From assembly GCF_900105345.1 (NCBI RefSeq), contig NZ_FNSN01000003.1:1798001-1862000 (forward strand): a DNA stretch of 64,000 bases, in the 5' to 3' direction. Shown here piece by piece: positions 26,276-34,770 of the stretch. The notes under the pieces are model-generated. The model saw only the letters and a program-made list of their open reading frames with translations. It had not been told where the DNA came from and did no database searches. Position numbers and translations under genes: made by a program. Source of the DNA: Arthrobacter woluwensis (GTDB taxonomy: Bacteria; Actinomycetota; Actinomycetes; Actinomycetales; Micrococcaceae). The first letter of the stretch is position 1. Every line of letters begins with the position of its first letter.

Positions 26276-28891
26276 TCAAGCCTGCGCCGGCGCCTCGGCC
26301 GGAGCCAGCTCGACGTCGCTGACCGTGAGCTCGCCGTCGGCTGCCACCAGGGAGACCTCGCGGGCGTTCGCTGCGGCCTTCAGATCGGCGAGGCCGGCCT
26401 CGAGCTGCGCGATCCGCGCGGCGGGGCCGGAGACTGTCGCCTGGAGGACCTCGGTGCGCTGCTTGACCTTCGCCTCGGACTTCGCCTTGCGGAGACCGGA
26501 GAGGGCCTCGCCGACCGTGGCGAGCAGCGTGACGTCGCCGTCGATGCCCTCCAGCGGTGCCGGCCACGCGGCGCGGTGCACGGACCCGGTGCGCCACCAG
26601 CTCCACACCTCTTCGGTCGCGAACGGCAGGAACGGTGCGAAGAGGCGGAGGAGGGCGTCCAGCGTGGTCGCCAGCGCGGCCAAAACCGAAGCCTGTCCTT
26701 CCTCGCCCTGAGCACCGTAGGCACGGTCCTTGATGAGCTCGAGGTAGTCATCCGTGAATTGCCAGAAGAAGGACTCCGTCACCTGCAGGGCGCGGGCGTA
26801 GTCGTACTTCTCGAAGGCGTCGGTGGCCTGGCGGACCACCTCGGCGAGCTGGGTCAGCAGCCCGCGGTCCAGGGCGTTGGTCAGCACCGCGCTGTCGGCC
26901 GTCAGCACCGAGGCTTCCGTGGCGCCGAGGTTCAGGACGAACTTGGACGCGTTGAGCAGCTTGATGGCCAGGCGGCGGCCGATCTTCATCTGGGCGATCT
27001 CGTACGCGGTGTCCGCGCCGAGCTTGGCGGAGGAGGCCCAGTAGCGGACGGCGTCCGACCCGAACTCCTCGAGGACGGCGGTGGGGACCACCACATTGCC
27101 CTTGGACTTGGACATCTTCTTGCGGTCCGGGTCCAGGATCCAGCCGGAGATGGCGGCATGCTTCCACGGCGCCACGTCCTGCAGGGCGTCGGCGCGGACC
27201 ACCGAGGAGAACAGCCAGGTGCGGATGATGTCGTGGCCCTGCGGGCGGAGGTCGAACGGGAACACCTTGGCGAAGAGCTCCTCGTCGCGGCTCCAGCCGC
27301 CCACGATCTGCGGGGTCAGCGCGGAGGTGGCCCACGTGTCCAGGACGTCGGCGTCGCCGATGAAACCGCCGGGCACGCCGCGCTGATCCTCGCTGTAGCC
27401 GGGGGCCGCGTCGGCGGCAGGGTCCACCGGGAGCATGTCGTCCGTCGGAACGATCGGGGACTCGTAGTCCGGGTTGCCCTCGGAGTCCAGTGCATACCAG
27501 ACCGGCACGGGAACGCCGAAGAAGCGCTGGCGGGAGACCAGCCAGTCGCCGTTGAGGCCCTCGATCCAGTTCTCGTAGCGGGACCGCATGAAGGCCGGGT
27601 GGAAGTCGATCTCCCGGCCACGCTGGATGAGGCGCTCGCGGCGGTCCTCATCGCGGCCGCCGTTGCGGATGTACCACTGACGGCTCGTCACCACTTCGAG
27701 CGGCTTGTCGCCCTTTTCGAAGAAGTTCACGGCGTGCATGATCTTCTTCGGCTCTCCGTCCAGAAGGTCCTGCTCGCGGAGCATCTCGACCACGGCCTCC
27801 TTCGCGGAGAACGCGGTCTTGCCGGCGATCCGCTCGTAGGCTTCACGGCCGGCGTCGGTGGTGATCCATTCGGGGGTCTCCGCGAGGACACGACCGTCGC
27901 GGCCGATGATCGCGCGGGTCGGCAGCTGAAGTTCGCGCCACCAGGTGACGTCGGTCAGGTCGCCGAAGGTGCAGACCATGGCGATGCCGGAGCCCTTGTC
28001 GGCCTTGGCCAGCGGGTGGGCTTTGACCTCGACCTCGACGCCGAAGAGCGGCGACGTGACCTTCTTGCCGAACAGCGGCTGGTAGCGCTCGTCGTCCGGG
28101 TTCGCCACGAGGGCGGCGCAGGCGGCGAGCAGCTCGGGACGGGTGGTCTCGATGAAGATCTTCTCGCCGTCCTCGGTGAAGAACGGGTACCGGTGGTACG
28201 CGCCGGCGACTTCGCGGTCCTCGAGCTCCGCCTGGGCCACGGCGGTCCGGAACGTCACGTCCCAGAGGGTCGGGGCCTCGGCCAGGTAGGCGTCACCTGC
28301 GGCGTGGTTCTCCAGGAAGGCGCGCTGGGAGACGGCGCGCGAGGCGTCATCGATGGTGCGGTAGGTCATGTCCCAGTCCACGGAGAGTCCGAGGGTCTTG
28401 AACAGGTGCTCGAAGATCTTCTCATCCTCGACGGCCAGACGCTCACACAGCTCGATGAAGTTGCGACGGGACACGACGTCCCAGTCACGCTGGTTCTTCG
28501 CGGGCTCGGCCGGGGGCTGGTAGCCCTCCTGGTACGGGATGGCCGGATCGCAGCGGACGCCGTAGTAGTTCTGGACGCGGCGCTCGGTGGGCAGACCGTT
28601 GTCGTCCCAGCCCATCGGGTAGAAGACGTTCTTCCCCTGCATGCGCTGGTAGCGCGCGAGGACGTCGGTCTGGGTGAAGGAGAACATGTGGCCCACGTGC
28701 AGCGAGCCGGAAGCGGTGGGAGGGGGAGTGTCGATCGAGTAGACCTCACCCCGGGTGGTGTCCTGCTGGAACTTGTAGGTCCCCTCGGCCAGCCAGCGCT
28801 CGGTGAGCTTGGCTTCCAGGCCTTCGAGGGCCGGCTTGTCGGGAACGGTGGTGGCTTCGGGCGTGTCTGTACCCTGCGTCGCGTCAGTCAT
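26276..28891 (-). CDS. valS: Valyl-tRNA synthetase
   Basis: Charges tRNA-Val; class I synthetase with editing domain. The 871-residue protein has PPPTASGSLHVGHM (HIGH motif, ~residue 65) and DRKKMSKSKGN (KMSKS, ~590), with the CP1 editing domain between and a C-terminal tRNA-binding coiled coil. ATG 28891 is used; the alternative upstream Met adds ten unrelated residues. It follows gluQRS by 38 bases and is probably cotranscribed. No T-box is visible before it. Confidence 0.97.
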   Translation of the reverse strand: MTDATQGTDTPEATTVPDKPALEGLEAKLTERWLAEGTYKFQQDTTRGEVYSIDTPPPTASGSLHVGHMFSFTQTDVLARYQRMQGKNVFYPMGWDDNGLPTERRVQNYYGVRCDPAIPYQEGYQPPAEPAKNQRDWDVVSRRNFIELCERLAVEDEKIFEHLFKTLGLSVDWDMTYRTIDDASRAVSQRAFLENHAAGDAYLAEAPTLWDVTFRTAVAQAELEDREVAGAYHRYPFFTEDGEKIFIETTRPELLAACAALVANPDDERYQPLFGKKVTSPLFGVEVEVKAHPLAKADKGSGIAMVCTFGDLTDVTWWRELQLPTRAIIGRDGRVLAETPEWITTDAGREAYERIAGKTAFSAKEAVVEMLREQDLLDGEPKKIMHAVNFFEKGDKPLEVVTSRQWYIRNGGRDEDRRERLIQRGREIDFHPAFMRSRYENWIEGLNGDWLVSRQRFFGVPVPVWYALDSEGNPDYESPIVPTDDMLPVDPAADAAPGYSEDQRGVPGGFIGDADVLDTWATSALTPQIVGGWSRDEELFAKVFPFDLRPQGHDIIRTWLFSSVVRADALQDVAPWKHAAISGWILDPDRKKMSKSKGNVVVPTAVLEEFGSDAVRYWASSAKLGADTAYEIAQMKIGRRLAIKLLNASKFVLNLGATEASVLTADSAVLTNALDRGLLTQLAEVVRQATDAFEKYDYARALQVTESFFWQFTDDYLELIKDRAYGAQGEEGQASVLAALATTLDALLRLFAPFLPFATEEVWSWWRTGSVHRAAWPAPLEGIDGDVTLLATVGEALSGLRKAKSEAKVKQRTEVLQATVSGPAARIAQLEAGLADLKAAANAREVSLVAADGELTVSDVELAPAEAPAQA

Positions 28892-28929
28892 GGGAGCAAT
28901 TCTTTCATGCCTGGTGCGCACCGAGGTCC

Positions 28930-29838
28930 TCAGCCGGATGTGCCGCGGCCCAGTGTGCCGCGGAACACCCAGGGTTCGCGGGAGAGCCGTTCGGGGTCGA
29001 AGGCCGCCAGGGCGTTCTCCAGGCCGCCACCCGGCAGGCCCAGCGATTGCAGCAGCGTGTCGCGGACCTCCTCCGCGCCCCAGCCTGCCGCTGCCAGATC
29101 GCTGAGCGTCACCGCGCCGTCGCGCTTGGCGAGTCTTTTGCCCTCCGGCCCCAGGACGAGCGGCACATGGGCGTACGACGGCGGAGCGTGGCCCAGCGTG
29201 CGCGCCAGGCGGATCTGGGTGGGCGTGGAGGCGAGCAGATCGTCGCCGCGCACCACCTGGTCGACACCCTGGTCGGCGTCGTCGACCACGACCGCCAGGT
29301 TGTAGGCGATGGCGCCGTCGTTCCGGCGCAGGACCACGTCGTCCACCGGGCCCACGTAGTCGCCCGCCACGGCATCGGTGAAGCGCTCCGTGCCGCCCCC
29401 GGAACGGAAGCGCAGCGCGGCCGGGCGTTCACGGCGCCGCTCCTCGCGTTCAGCAGCACTCAGGTTCCGGCAGGTGCCGGGATAGAGGGAGATCGCGCCG
29501 TGCGCCGCGGAGGTCGCCTCGGCGATGTCACGGCGGGTGCAGAAGCACTCGAAAGTGCGCCCGTCGCGGATGAGCGTTTCCAGGGCGGCTTCGTGAAGCC
29601 CTCCGCGTTCTGACTGTCGGACCGCGGGCCCGTCCCAGGTCACGCCCACGGCCTCGAGGTCACGGAGCTGTGACTCTTCGGCCCGGGCGCGGACCCTGTC
29701 CAAGTCCTCCACCCGCAGGAGGAAGCGGCGGTTCGTGGTGCGGGCGAAAAGCCAGGCCAGCAAGGCGGTGCGAAGGTTGCCCAGATGCAGGTCCCCGCTG
29801 GGGGACGGGGCGTAACGGCCGGCATCGGAAGAGTTCAC
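28930..29838 (-). CDS. gluQRS: Glutamyl-Q tRNA(Asp) synthetase
   Basis: Glutamylates queuosine at the wobble base of tRNA-Asp. It is a GluRS catalytic core without anticodon-binding domain, as the 302-residue length shows. Motifs: YAPSPSGDLHLGN, zinc ligands CFC ... YPGTC, and KRLAKRDGA in place of KMSKS. Start: GTG 29838 lies six bases after TACAGT (29845-29850), a leaderless arrangement, and is preferred to ATG 29889. First gene of the pair with valS. Confidence 0.93.
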   Translation of the reverse strand: MNSSDAGRYAPSPSGDLHLGNLRTALLAWLFARTTNRRFLLRVEDLDRVRARAEESQLRDLEAVGVTWDGPAVRQSERGGLHEAALETLIRDGRTFECFCTRRDIAEATSAAHGAISLYPGTCRNLSAAEREERRRERPAALRFRSGGGTERFTDAVAGDYVGPVDDVVLRRNDGAIAYNLAVVVDDADQGVDQVVRGDDLLASTPTQIRLARTLGHAPPSYAHVPLVLGPEGKRLAKRDGAVTLSDLAAAGWGAEEVRDTLLQSLGLPGGGLENALAAFDPERLSREPWVFRGTLGRGTSG

Positions 29839-30121
29839 GGAGCCACTGTAACCGGCCCGGCGCACGCCGCGCGGGTACACTCCGACCATGGCCGTTCATC
29901 GGGGGAGCAGGGGAATGGCGCCAGGAGGATCAGTGAGCCGGCGCGCGGTGCTGGTCACGAACTCAGTGGGCAGCGGATGACGTTCACCGTGACGGTGTCC
30001 TGACCAGAGCGCCGGGTCCGCCTGGGCAGTTGACGGAACCTCGCAGGTCGTAGACCGGCTGGTTGTCCACATAGAGACCTTCACTCGGGTCGCCATGGAT
30101 CCGCGGTGCCTAGCATGAACC

Positions 30122-30493
30122 ATGACGAATCAGCAGCTTGGACAATTGACCACCGCCCGGATCTACGACGAGCCCGTCGAAGGCCGGTATCGCATCCTCG
30201 TGGACCGGCTCTGGCCGCGCGGGGTGAGCAAGGAGAAGGCCGCACTGGACGAATGGCTCAAGGACATCGCTCCCTCCGGTCCGCTCCGAACGGAGTTCGC
30301 TCACATGGCCTCCCGCTTCGAGGAGTTCACGGCGCTGTACCGGGAGGAACTTGATGAGCACCCGGTTCCGGTGGACCACGTGGTCGGACTCCTGCGCGAG
30401 GGCCGGGATGTCGAGTTGCTCTACGCGGCGAAGGACCGCGAGATCAATCACGCCCAGGTGCTGCGCTCGTATCTGCTGGAACATCTGGAGTGA
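30122..30493 (+). CDS. DUF488 family protein (YeaO-like)
   Basis: A 123-residue protein with the DUF488 hallmarks YRILVDRLWPRGVSKEKA and LLYAAKDREINHAQVL. The biochemical role of this family is unsettled. ATG 30122 is five bases after TAGCAT (30111-30116), so translation may be leaderless. It stands alone between gluQRS and a GNAT gene. Confidence 0.88.
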   Translation: MTNQQLGQLTTARIYDEPVEGRYRILVDRLWPRGVSKEKAALDEWLKDIAPSGPLRTEFAHMASRFEEFTALYREELDEHPVPVDHVVGLLREGRDVELLYAAKDREINHAQVLRSYLLEHLE

Positions 30494-30556
30494 GACGCGT
30501 CCGGTGCGACGGTTCGAGTGGGAGGGCCAGAGACGGACGGGACCCGCCGCCTTATG

Positions 30557-31090
30557 TCACGGACGAGGCCGAGGAAACTCCATGGCCATGACGGTCCGGC
30601 CCGGCCCGGCATCCTCCAGAGGACCTGAATCCCCGTGATCATCCGGGCCCTGCGCCATGCCGAGTTTCTCCGCCACCCGCCGGGATGCCAGATTTTCCGG
30701 GTGGATGATCGCGACGAGTTCCTGAGCTCCGAGCACGTCCTGGGCGAAGTTCCGGCACGCCTGAGCAGCCTCGGTGGCCAGACCGCGGCCCTGGAACTCA
30801 GGCACGACGTGGTAACCCACCTCGAGCCGGGGCTGCCCGTTGACCCGCTGCCACGTGAGACCGCAATCGCCGACGAAGACGCCGTCGTGGTTCTCCACGA
30901 TCCAGAGTCCGTGACCGAGCTCGCGGTAGTTGCGCTGGTTCCATTCGATCCACGCGAGCGCCTCGGGCCTGGTCTTCGGGCGGGGGTAGAACTCCATCAC
31001 CGCTGGATCGCCGAGGAGGCGAGCCATCACGTCGAGATCCGAGGGGGTCATTTCCCGGAAACGGAGGCGCGACGTGGGGGAGGGCAGCAT
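30557..31090 (-). CDS. GNAT family N-acetyltransferase
   Basis: Acetyl-CoA-dependent transferase of the RimJ-like group, 177 residues. The opening TSRLRFREMTPSDLD and acetyl-CoA loop EFQGRGLATEA (Q-x-x-G-x-G/A) are clear, followed by NLASRRVAEKLGM. The acceptor is unknown. It converges with the DUF488 gene. Confidence 0.9.
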   Translation of the reverse strand: MLPSPTSRLRFREMTPSDLDVMARLLGDPAVMEFYPRPKTRPEALAWIEWNQRNYRELGHGLWIVENHDGVFVGDCGLTWQRVNGQPRLEVGYHVVPEFQGRGLATEAAQACRNFAQDVLGAQELVAIIHPENLASRRVAEKLGMAQGPDDHGDSGPLEDAGPGRTVMAMEFPRPRP

Positions 31091-31292
31091 TCGTCCACTC
31101 TAGACCGGGGGGCTCCGTGAGGCGTCGGGTATCCCGGGTAAGGATGTTCGCCTCGTGAGAGAGGGGTGTCCCCTCGTGCGGGCTGGAGTAGCGTCGAACG
31201 AAAGCCGTGCCGGGCACGTCTTCTGGAGCAGCGCGGCCCGTCGGTGAGAGGACAGGGCCGGTACCGGTCGGCATTCGACAGAAGGAGATCTC

Positions 31293-32303
31293 ATGGCATG
31301 GCACTGGATCGCATCGGCATGGGGAAGCCCCGAAGGATGGGAATTCAGGGAATACGCTCCCACGAAGCCAGGGCCCGGCGAAGTGACGATCGCCGTGCGG
31401 GCAGCCGGGGTGAACCCAGCCGATGCCAAGCACGTCGCCGCGCCGCGCCCGGGCCAGCAGCTGCCGGTCGCCATCGGCTACGAGGTCGCCGGCACTGTCG
31501 TGGCGGTGGGTCCAGGTGCGACGGCGGTGACCGGCCCCGTGTCCGTCGGCGATGAAGTGCTCGCCTTCCGGGTCCGTGGCGGCTATGCCACGGAGCTCAC
31601 CGTGCCGGCCGAGAAAGTCCTGCACCGTCCGGCGTCGCTTGACGTCGAGGAGGCCGCGAACCTCCTCCTGGCCGGAACGACCGCGGCGGAGATGCTTCAC
31701 ACGGTCGGCGCCACCGCCGGCGAGACGATCCTGCTGCATGGGGCGTCCGGCGCCGTCGGTTCCATCGTCCTTCAGCTCGCGGCGCTGCGGGGCATCACCG
31801 TGATCGGCACGGCGAGTGAGGCCCGGGCGGAGGACGTCCGGGCACTCGGCGGGATCCCGGTCGCGTACGGCACGGGGTTGCGCGACCGGGTCGAGGAGGC
31901 GATCCGTTCCCTCCGCCGCTCCGGAATCGATGCCGCTCTGGACGCCGCAGGGACCGACGAAGCCGTCGAGGTGTCGTTGTCCCTCGTGTCCGACCGGCAG
32001 CGGATCGTCACCGTCGCCGCACCACGGCAGGCGGAGGACCACGGATTCCCGGCGCTCGCCGGCACCAAGCCCGAGAGTGCGGCGTTCCGGGATGCGGCCC
32101 GCGAGGACCTGGTGACGCTCGCAGGCCGGGGTCTGCTGCGCGTCCCGTTGAGCCGCAGCTACCCGTTGTCCGAGGCTCCGGAGGCTCACCGCTTCCTGTC
32201 CACGGGCCATCCTGGCGGAAAACTGACGCTCGTTCCCGGCCCGGAATCGGGCGTCACGGAAGCTCATGCCGGGTCACACGACCGCTCCGGGAGTGACCTC
32301 TGA
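31293..32303 (+). CDS. NADP-dependent quinone oxidoreductase-like protein (zinc-free MDR)
   Basis: Medium-chain reductase of the quinone oxidoreductase branch, 336 residues. The N-terminal GroES-like domain has AAGVNPADAKH and GYEVAGTVVAVG. The Rossmann domain has HGASGAVGSIVLQLA. Zinc-ligand Cys residues of alcohol dehydrogenases are absent. Ribosome-binding site AGAAGGAGA precedes ATG 31293. The substrate is unknown; no pathway context. Confidence 0.9.
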   Translation: MAWHWIASAWGSPEGWEFREYAPTKPGPGEVTIAVRAAGVNPADAKHVAAPRPGQQLPVAIGYEVAGTVVAVGPGATAVTGPVSVGDEVLAFRVRGGYATELTVPAEKVLHRPASLDVEEAANLLLAGTTAAEMLHTVGATAGETILLHGASGAVGSIVLQLAALRGITVIGTASEARAEDVRALGGIPVAYGTGLRDRVEEAIRSLRRSGIDAALDAAGTDEAVEVSLSLVSDRQRIVTVAAPRQAEDHGFPALAGTKPESAAFRDAAREDLVTLAGRGLLRVPLSRSYPLSEAPEAHRFLSTGHPGGKLTLVPGPESGVTEAHAGSHDRSGSDL

Positions 32304-32447
32304 TGTCCTCCGCTTAACCGGCACGTCGCACGGTTGAGCTGAAAGTCGGCGGGCCTTTCACCGGGCCAAAAACCCCGGTAGACACGGGGTACGGCCCGTT
32401 CCATCGCGGGTCCGTTGACCTTCAGACGACCGAAAGGACGGCACGTG

Positions 32448-33476
32448 ATGAGCACCATCGCCGCCACCAAACTTGATTTCACTCCCTTGAGCGCTCGCAT
32501 CGGGGCCGAGATCCGCGGGCTCGACCTCAGCGGCGATCTCGACCCGGACACCGTGACCCAGATCCGCGAAGCCCTCAATCGCCACAAGGCCCTGGTGTTC
32601 CGCGAAGCGAACATCCTCACCGATGAGGACCAGGTCCGTTTCGCCAGTCACTTCGGCCCGCTGACCAAGGCGCACCCGACCGTCGCGTCCGTGGAAGGCG
32701 AGGAGAACGTCCTTCCCGTGGACAGCGAGAACGGCTCCGCCAACACCTGGCACACCGACGTCACCTTCGTGCTGAACCCGCCTCAGGCCTCCACCCTCCG
32801 CAGCATCGAGGTGCCGGCCTACGGCGGAGAGACCCTGATCGCGACCACTGAAGGCGCCTACCGTGACCTCCCCGAGGAACTGCGGCGCTTCGCGAACACC
32901 CTCTGGGCCATCCACACCAACGACTACGACTACTCGGTCCCGAAGAACCTGGAGCACGCGACCGCGGAGGAACGCCGCAAGGAGTTCACCCGGGTCCACT
33001 TCGAGACCGCGCATCCCGTGGTCCGCGTCCACCCGCTGACCGGCGAGCACGGCCTCTTCATCGGCGGCTTCGCCCAGCGGCTCCGGATCGTCGGACTGTC
33101 CAACACCGAGTCCCGTGACATCCTGCGCCTGCTGCAGGCGTACGTGACCCGTCCGGAGAACGTCGTCCGGGTGACCTGGGAACCGAATCAGGTGGTCCTT
33201 TTCGACAACCGCATCACTCAGCACTACGCGCCGGACAACTACGATTCCCAGCCGCGTAGGCTCAACCGCGTCACGATCGCCGGCGACATCCCCGTCGGCG
33301 TGGACGGCACGGTGAGCCAGTCGCTCCAGGGCGACTCCTCGGTGTACTCCGTGATCGCCCCGGTGGACGGCGGGCAGCACGGTGTCCCCGCGTCGACCGG
33401 AGCGCCCGTCGCCCCCGGAGGACATGAGACACCCGTGCAGCAGCCTGATCAGGGGAGTACTCGACATGACGCGTGA
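32448..33476 (+). CDS. TauD/TfdA family Fe(II)/2-oxoglutarate dioxygenase
   Basis: Oxidises a sulfonate, alkyl sulfate or similar substrate with 2-oxoglutarate as cosubstrate. The iron ligands HTD (in NTWHTDVTF) and the distal His in RITQHYAPDNYD are present, and the 2-oxoglutarate Arg lies in PRRLNRVT. It is 342 residues, with a ~50-residue C-terminal extension of Gly/Pro/Gln beyond the usual TauD length. ATG 32448 follows GAAAGGA. No sulfonate transporter is adjacent, so the substrate is open. Confidence 0.92.
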   Translation: MSTIAATKLDFTPLSARIGAEIRGLDLSGDLDPDTVTQIREALNRHKALVFREANILTDEDQVRFASHFGPLTKAHPTVASVEGEENVLPVDSENGSANTWHTDVTFVLNPPQASTLRSIEVPAYGGETLIATTEGAYRDLPEELRRFANTLWAIHTNDYDYSVPKNLEHATAEERRKEFTRVHFETAHPVVRVHPLTGEHGLFIGGFAQRLRIVGLSNTESRDILRLLQAYVTRPENVVRVTWEPNQVVLFDNRITQHYAPDNYDSQPRRLNRVTIAGDIPVGVDGTVSQSLQGDSSVYSVIAPVDGGQHGVPASTGAPVAPGGHETPVQQPDQGSTRHDA

Positions 33477-33529
33477 CAGCGACTGTCCGGGTGACTGTCA
33501 GGAGTCTTGCGACGGTTTGAGGAACGGTG

Positions 33530-33561
33530 GGAGGTGGAAGGGAGAACGCCCTTCCACCTCC
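33530..33561 (+). terminator. Terminator of the TauD-family gene
   Basis: GGAGGTGGAAGGG (33530-33542) pairs exactly with 33549-33561. Confidence 0.75.
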
Positions 33562-33575
33562 GTCGTCTCCGGCCC

Positions 33576-33609
33576 CTCCGGGCCTGCTTCCGTCGCAGGC
33601 CTTCCGGAG
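33576..33609 (+). terminator. Second hairpin downstream of the TauD-family gene
   Basis: CTCCGG-GCCTGC (33576-33587) pairs with GCAGGC (33595-33600) and CCGGAG (33604-33609), with three unpaired bases on the right side. A tandem back-up to the stem at 33530. Confidence 0.5.
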
Positions 33610-33658
33610 CGAAGGCCGCTGTGACACGGCTCTTCCCGACGCCGGTTAAAGTGGTGCC

Positions 33659-34435
33659 ATGACGCTCCAGAACTCCCAGACCCCTCGAACAGCCCTCGTC
33701 ACGGGAGCCAGCACCGGCATCGGCGAGGCGACCGCCCGCCGGCTGAGTGCGGAGGGCTGGAAGGTCTACGCCGTCGCACGCCGTGCGGACCGCCTCGAGG
33801 CGCTCGCTCAGGAGACCGGCGTCGTTCCGCTCACGGCCGACATCAGCGAGGACGCCGACGTCGCGCGTCTCGTGGAGACGGTGACCGCCGACGGTGGCAT
33901 CGACACGCTGATCAACGTCGCCGGAGGCGCTCGCGGCGCGGACCGGGTGGCGGACGCGGACATCGACGACTGGGAGTGGATGTACCGGGTCAACGTCCTG
34001 GGCACCCTCAAGCTCACGAAGGCGTTCCTGCCGCTGCTGCGCGCTCACGGCCGCGGCACGGTCCTCAACGTCACGTCCACCGCCGGTCACGTCGCCTACG
34101 AGGGCGGCGCCGGGTACAACGCCGCAAAATTCGGCCAGGCGGCGCTCAACGACGCGCTCCGCCTGGAAGAGGCCGAGCACAACATCCGTGTCATCGAGAT
34201 CGCCCCCGGTCTGGTGCAGACCGAGGAGTTCGCCCTCCGCCGCCTCGGTGACGCCGAAGCCGCTGCGAAGGTCTACGCGGGCGTCGAAGAACCCCTGGTG
34301 GCCGAGGACGTCGCGGACGTCATCACCTACGCCGTCCAGGCGCCGCACCATGTGAATCTCGCTCATGTGACCATCCGCCCCGTGGCTCAGCCTGCGGCCC
34401 ACAAGCTTCTGCGCGGCCCGCTCGGCGCCAACTAA
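33659..34435 (+). CDS. Short-chain dehydrogenase/reductase
   Basis: Classical SDR of 258 residues with cofactor motif TGASTGIGEA, NVAGG, catalytic Ser region NVTSTAG and YNAAK. The Arg pair in VARRADR suggests NADP(H) preference. It resembles the YdfG group of serine/3-hydroxy acid dehydrogenases, but the substrate is not certain. ATG 33659 is six bases after TAAAGT (33647-33652), a leaderless layout. Closed by a UUCG-capped hairpin before the ileS leader. Confidence 0.88.
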   Translation: MTLQNSQTPRTALVTGASTGIGEATARRLSAEGWKVYAVARRADRLEALAQETGVVPLTADISEDADVARLVETVTADGGIDTLINVAGGARGADRVADADIDDWEWMYRVNVLGTLKLTKAFLPLLRAHGRGTVLNVTSTAGHVAYEGGAGYNAAKFGQAALNDALRLEEAEHNIRVIEIAPGLVQTEEFALRRLGDAEAAAKVYAGVEEPLVAEDVADVITYAVQAPHHVNLAHVTIRPVAQPAAHKLLRGPLGAN

Positions 34436-34444
34436 GGACTGGAT

Positions 34445-34468
34445 GCGGGTCCGGTTCGCCGGGCCCGC
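34445..34468 (+). terminator. UUCG-capped hairpin between the SDR gene and the ileS leader
   Basis: GCGGGTCCGG (34445-34454), loop TTCG, then CCGGGCCCGC (34459-34468) with one G-U pair. The loop is the very stable UUCG tetraloop. Confidence 0.7.
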
Positions 34469-34495
34469 ACCCCCTTGCCGAATCCGCTAAACTGG

Positions 34496-34770
34496 ACACA
34501 AAGCTTCGACCCGGCCATCACCGGTGAGCTTCCGGAAGAAATCCCGTCCCGGCGCCGTCGTGCGCCAGGAGCAGCGGGAGAGTAGAACCGGACGGTCGTG
34601 CCCGTCACAGCGCACCAATGAGCGGTCGTCCGTCCGCAGCAGCGGGAGGACGGCAAGCGGGGTGGTACCGCGCCACCTGTCCCCAGCGGCAGGGAAGCGT
34701 CCTCGCGGAGTCGCACCGCGCCCCTGTGGGCACAGTGCGCCGACACGCAGCGAAACGCCAGGATGCCACA
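34496..34770 (+). promoter_or_regulatory. Translational T-box riboswitch controlling ileS
   Basis: A tRNA-Ile-sensing leader. A TAAACT hexamer (34488-34493) would start the RNA near 34500. Stem I is very short: CCGG (34511-34514) and CCGG (34521-34524) flank CCATCA, whose ATC (34517-34519) is an Ile codon and the likely specifier. AGAGTAGAACCGGACGG follows as the stem II S-turn. The T-box GGGGTGGTACCGCG is at 34659-34672, with TGG (34663-34665) to pair with the tRNA CCA end. CGTCCT (34698-34703) can pair with AGGACG (34647-34652). Alternatively GCGTCCT (34697-34703) can pair with AGGATGC (34760-34766), which contains the Shine-Dalgarno sequence. This switch at the ribosome-binding site fits the actinobacterial translational class. 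Confidence 0.9.

Noticed and set aside
28892-28929. T-box upstream of valS
   Set aside because: The gap to gluQRS is 38 bases and lacks the GGTGGTACCGCG motif.
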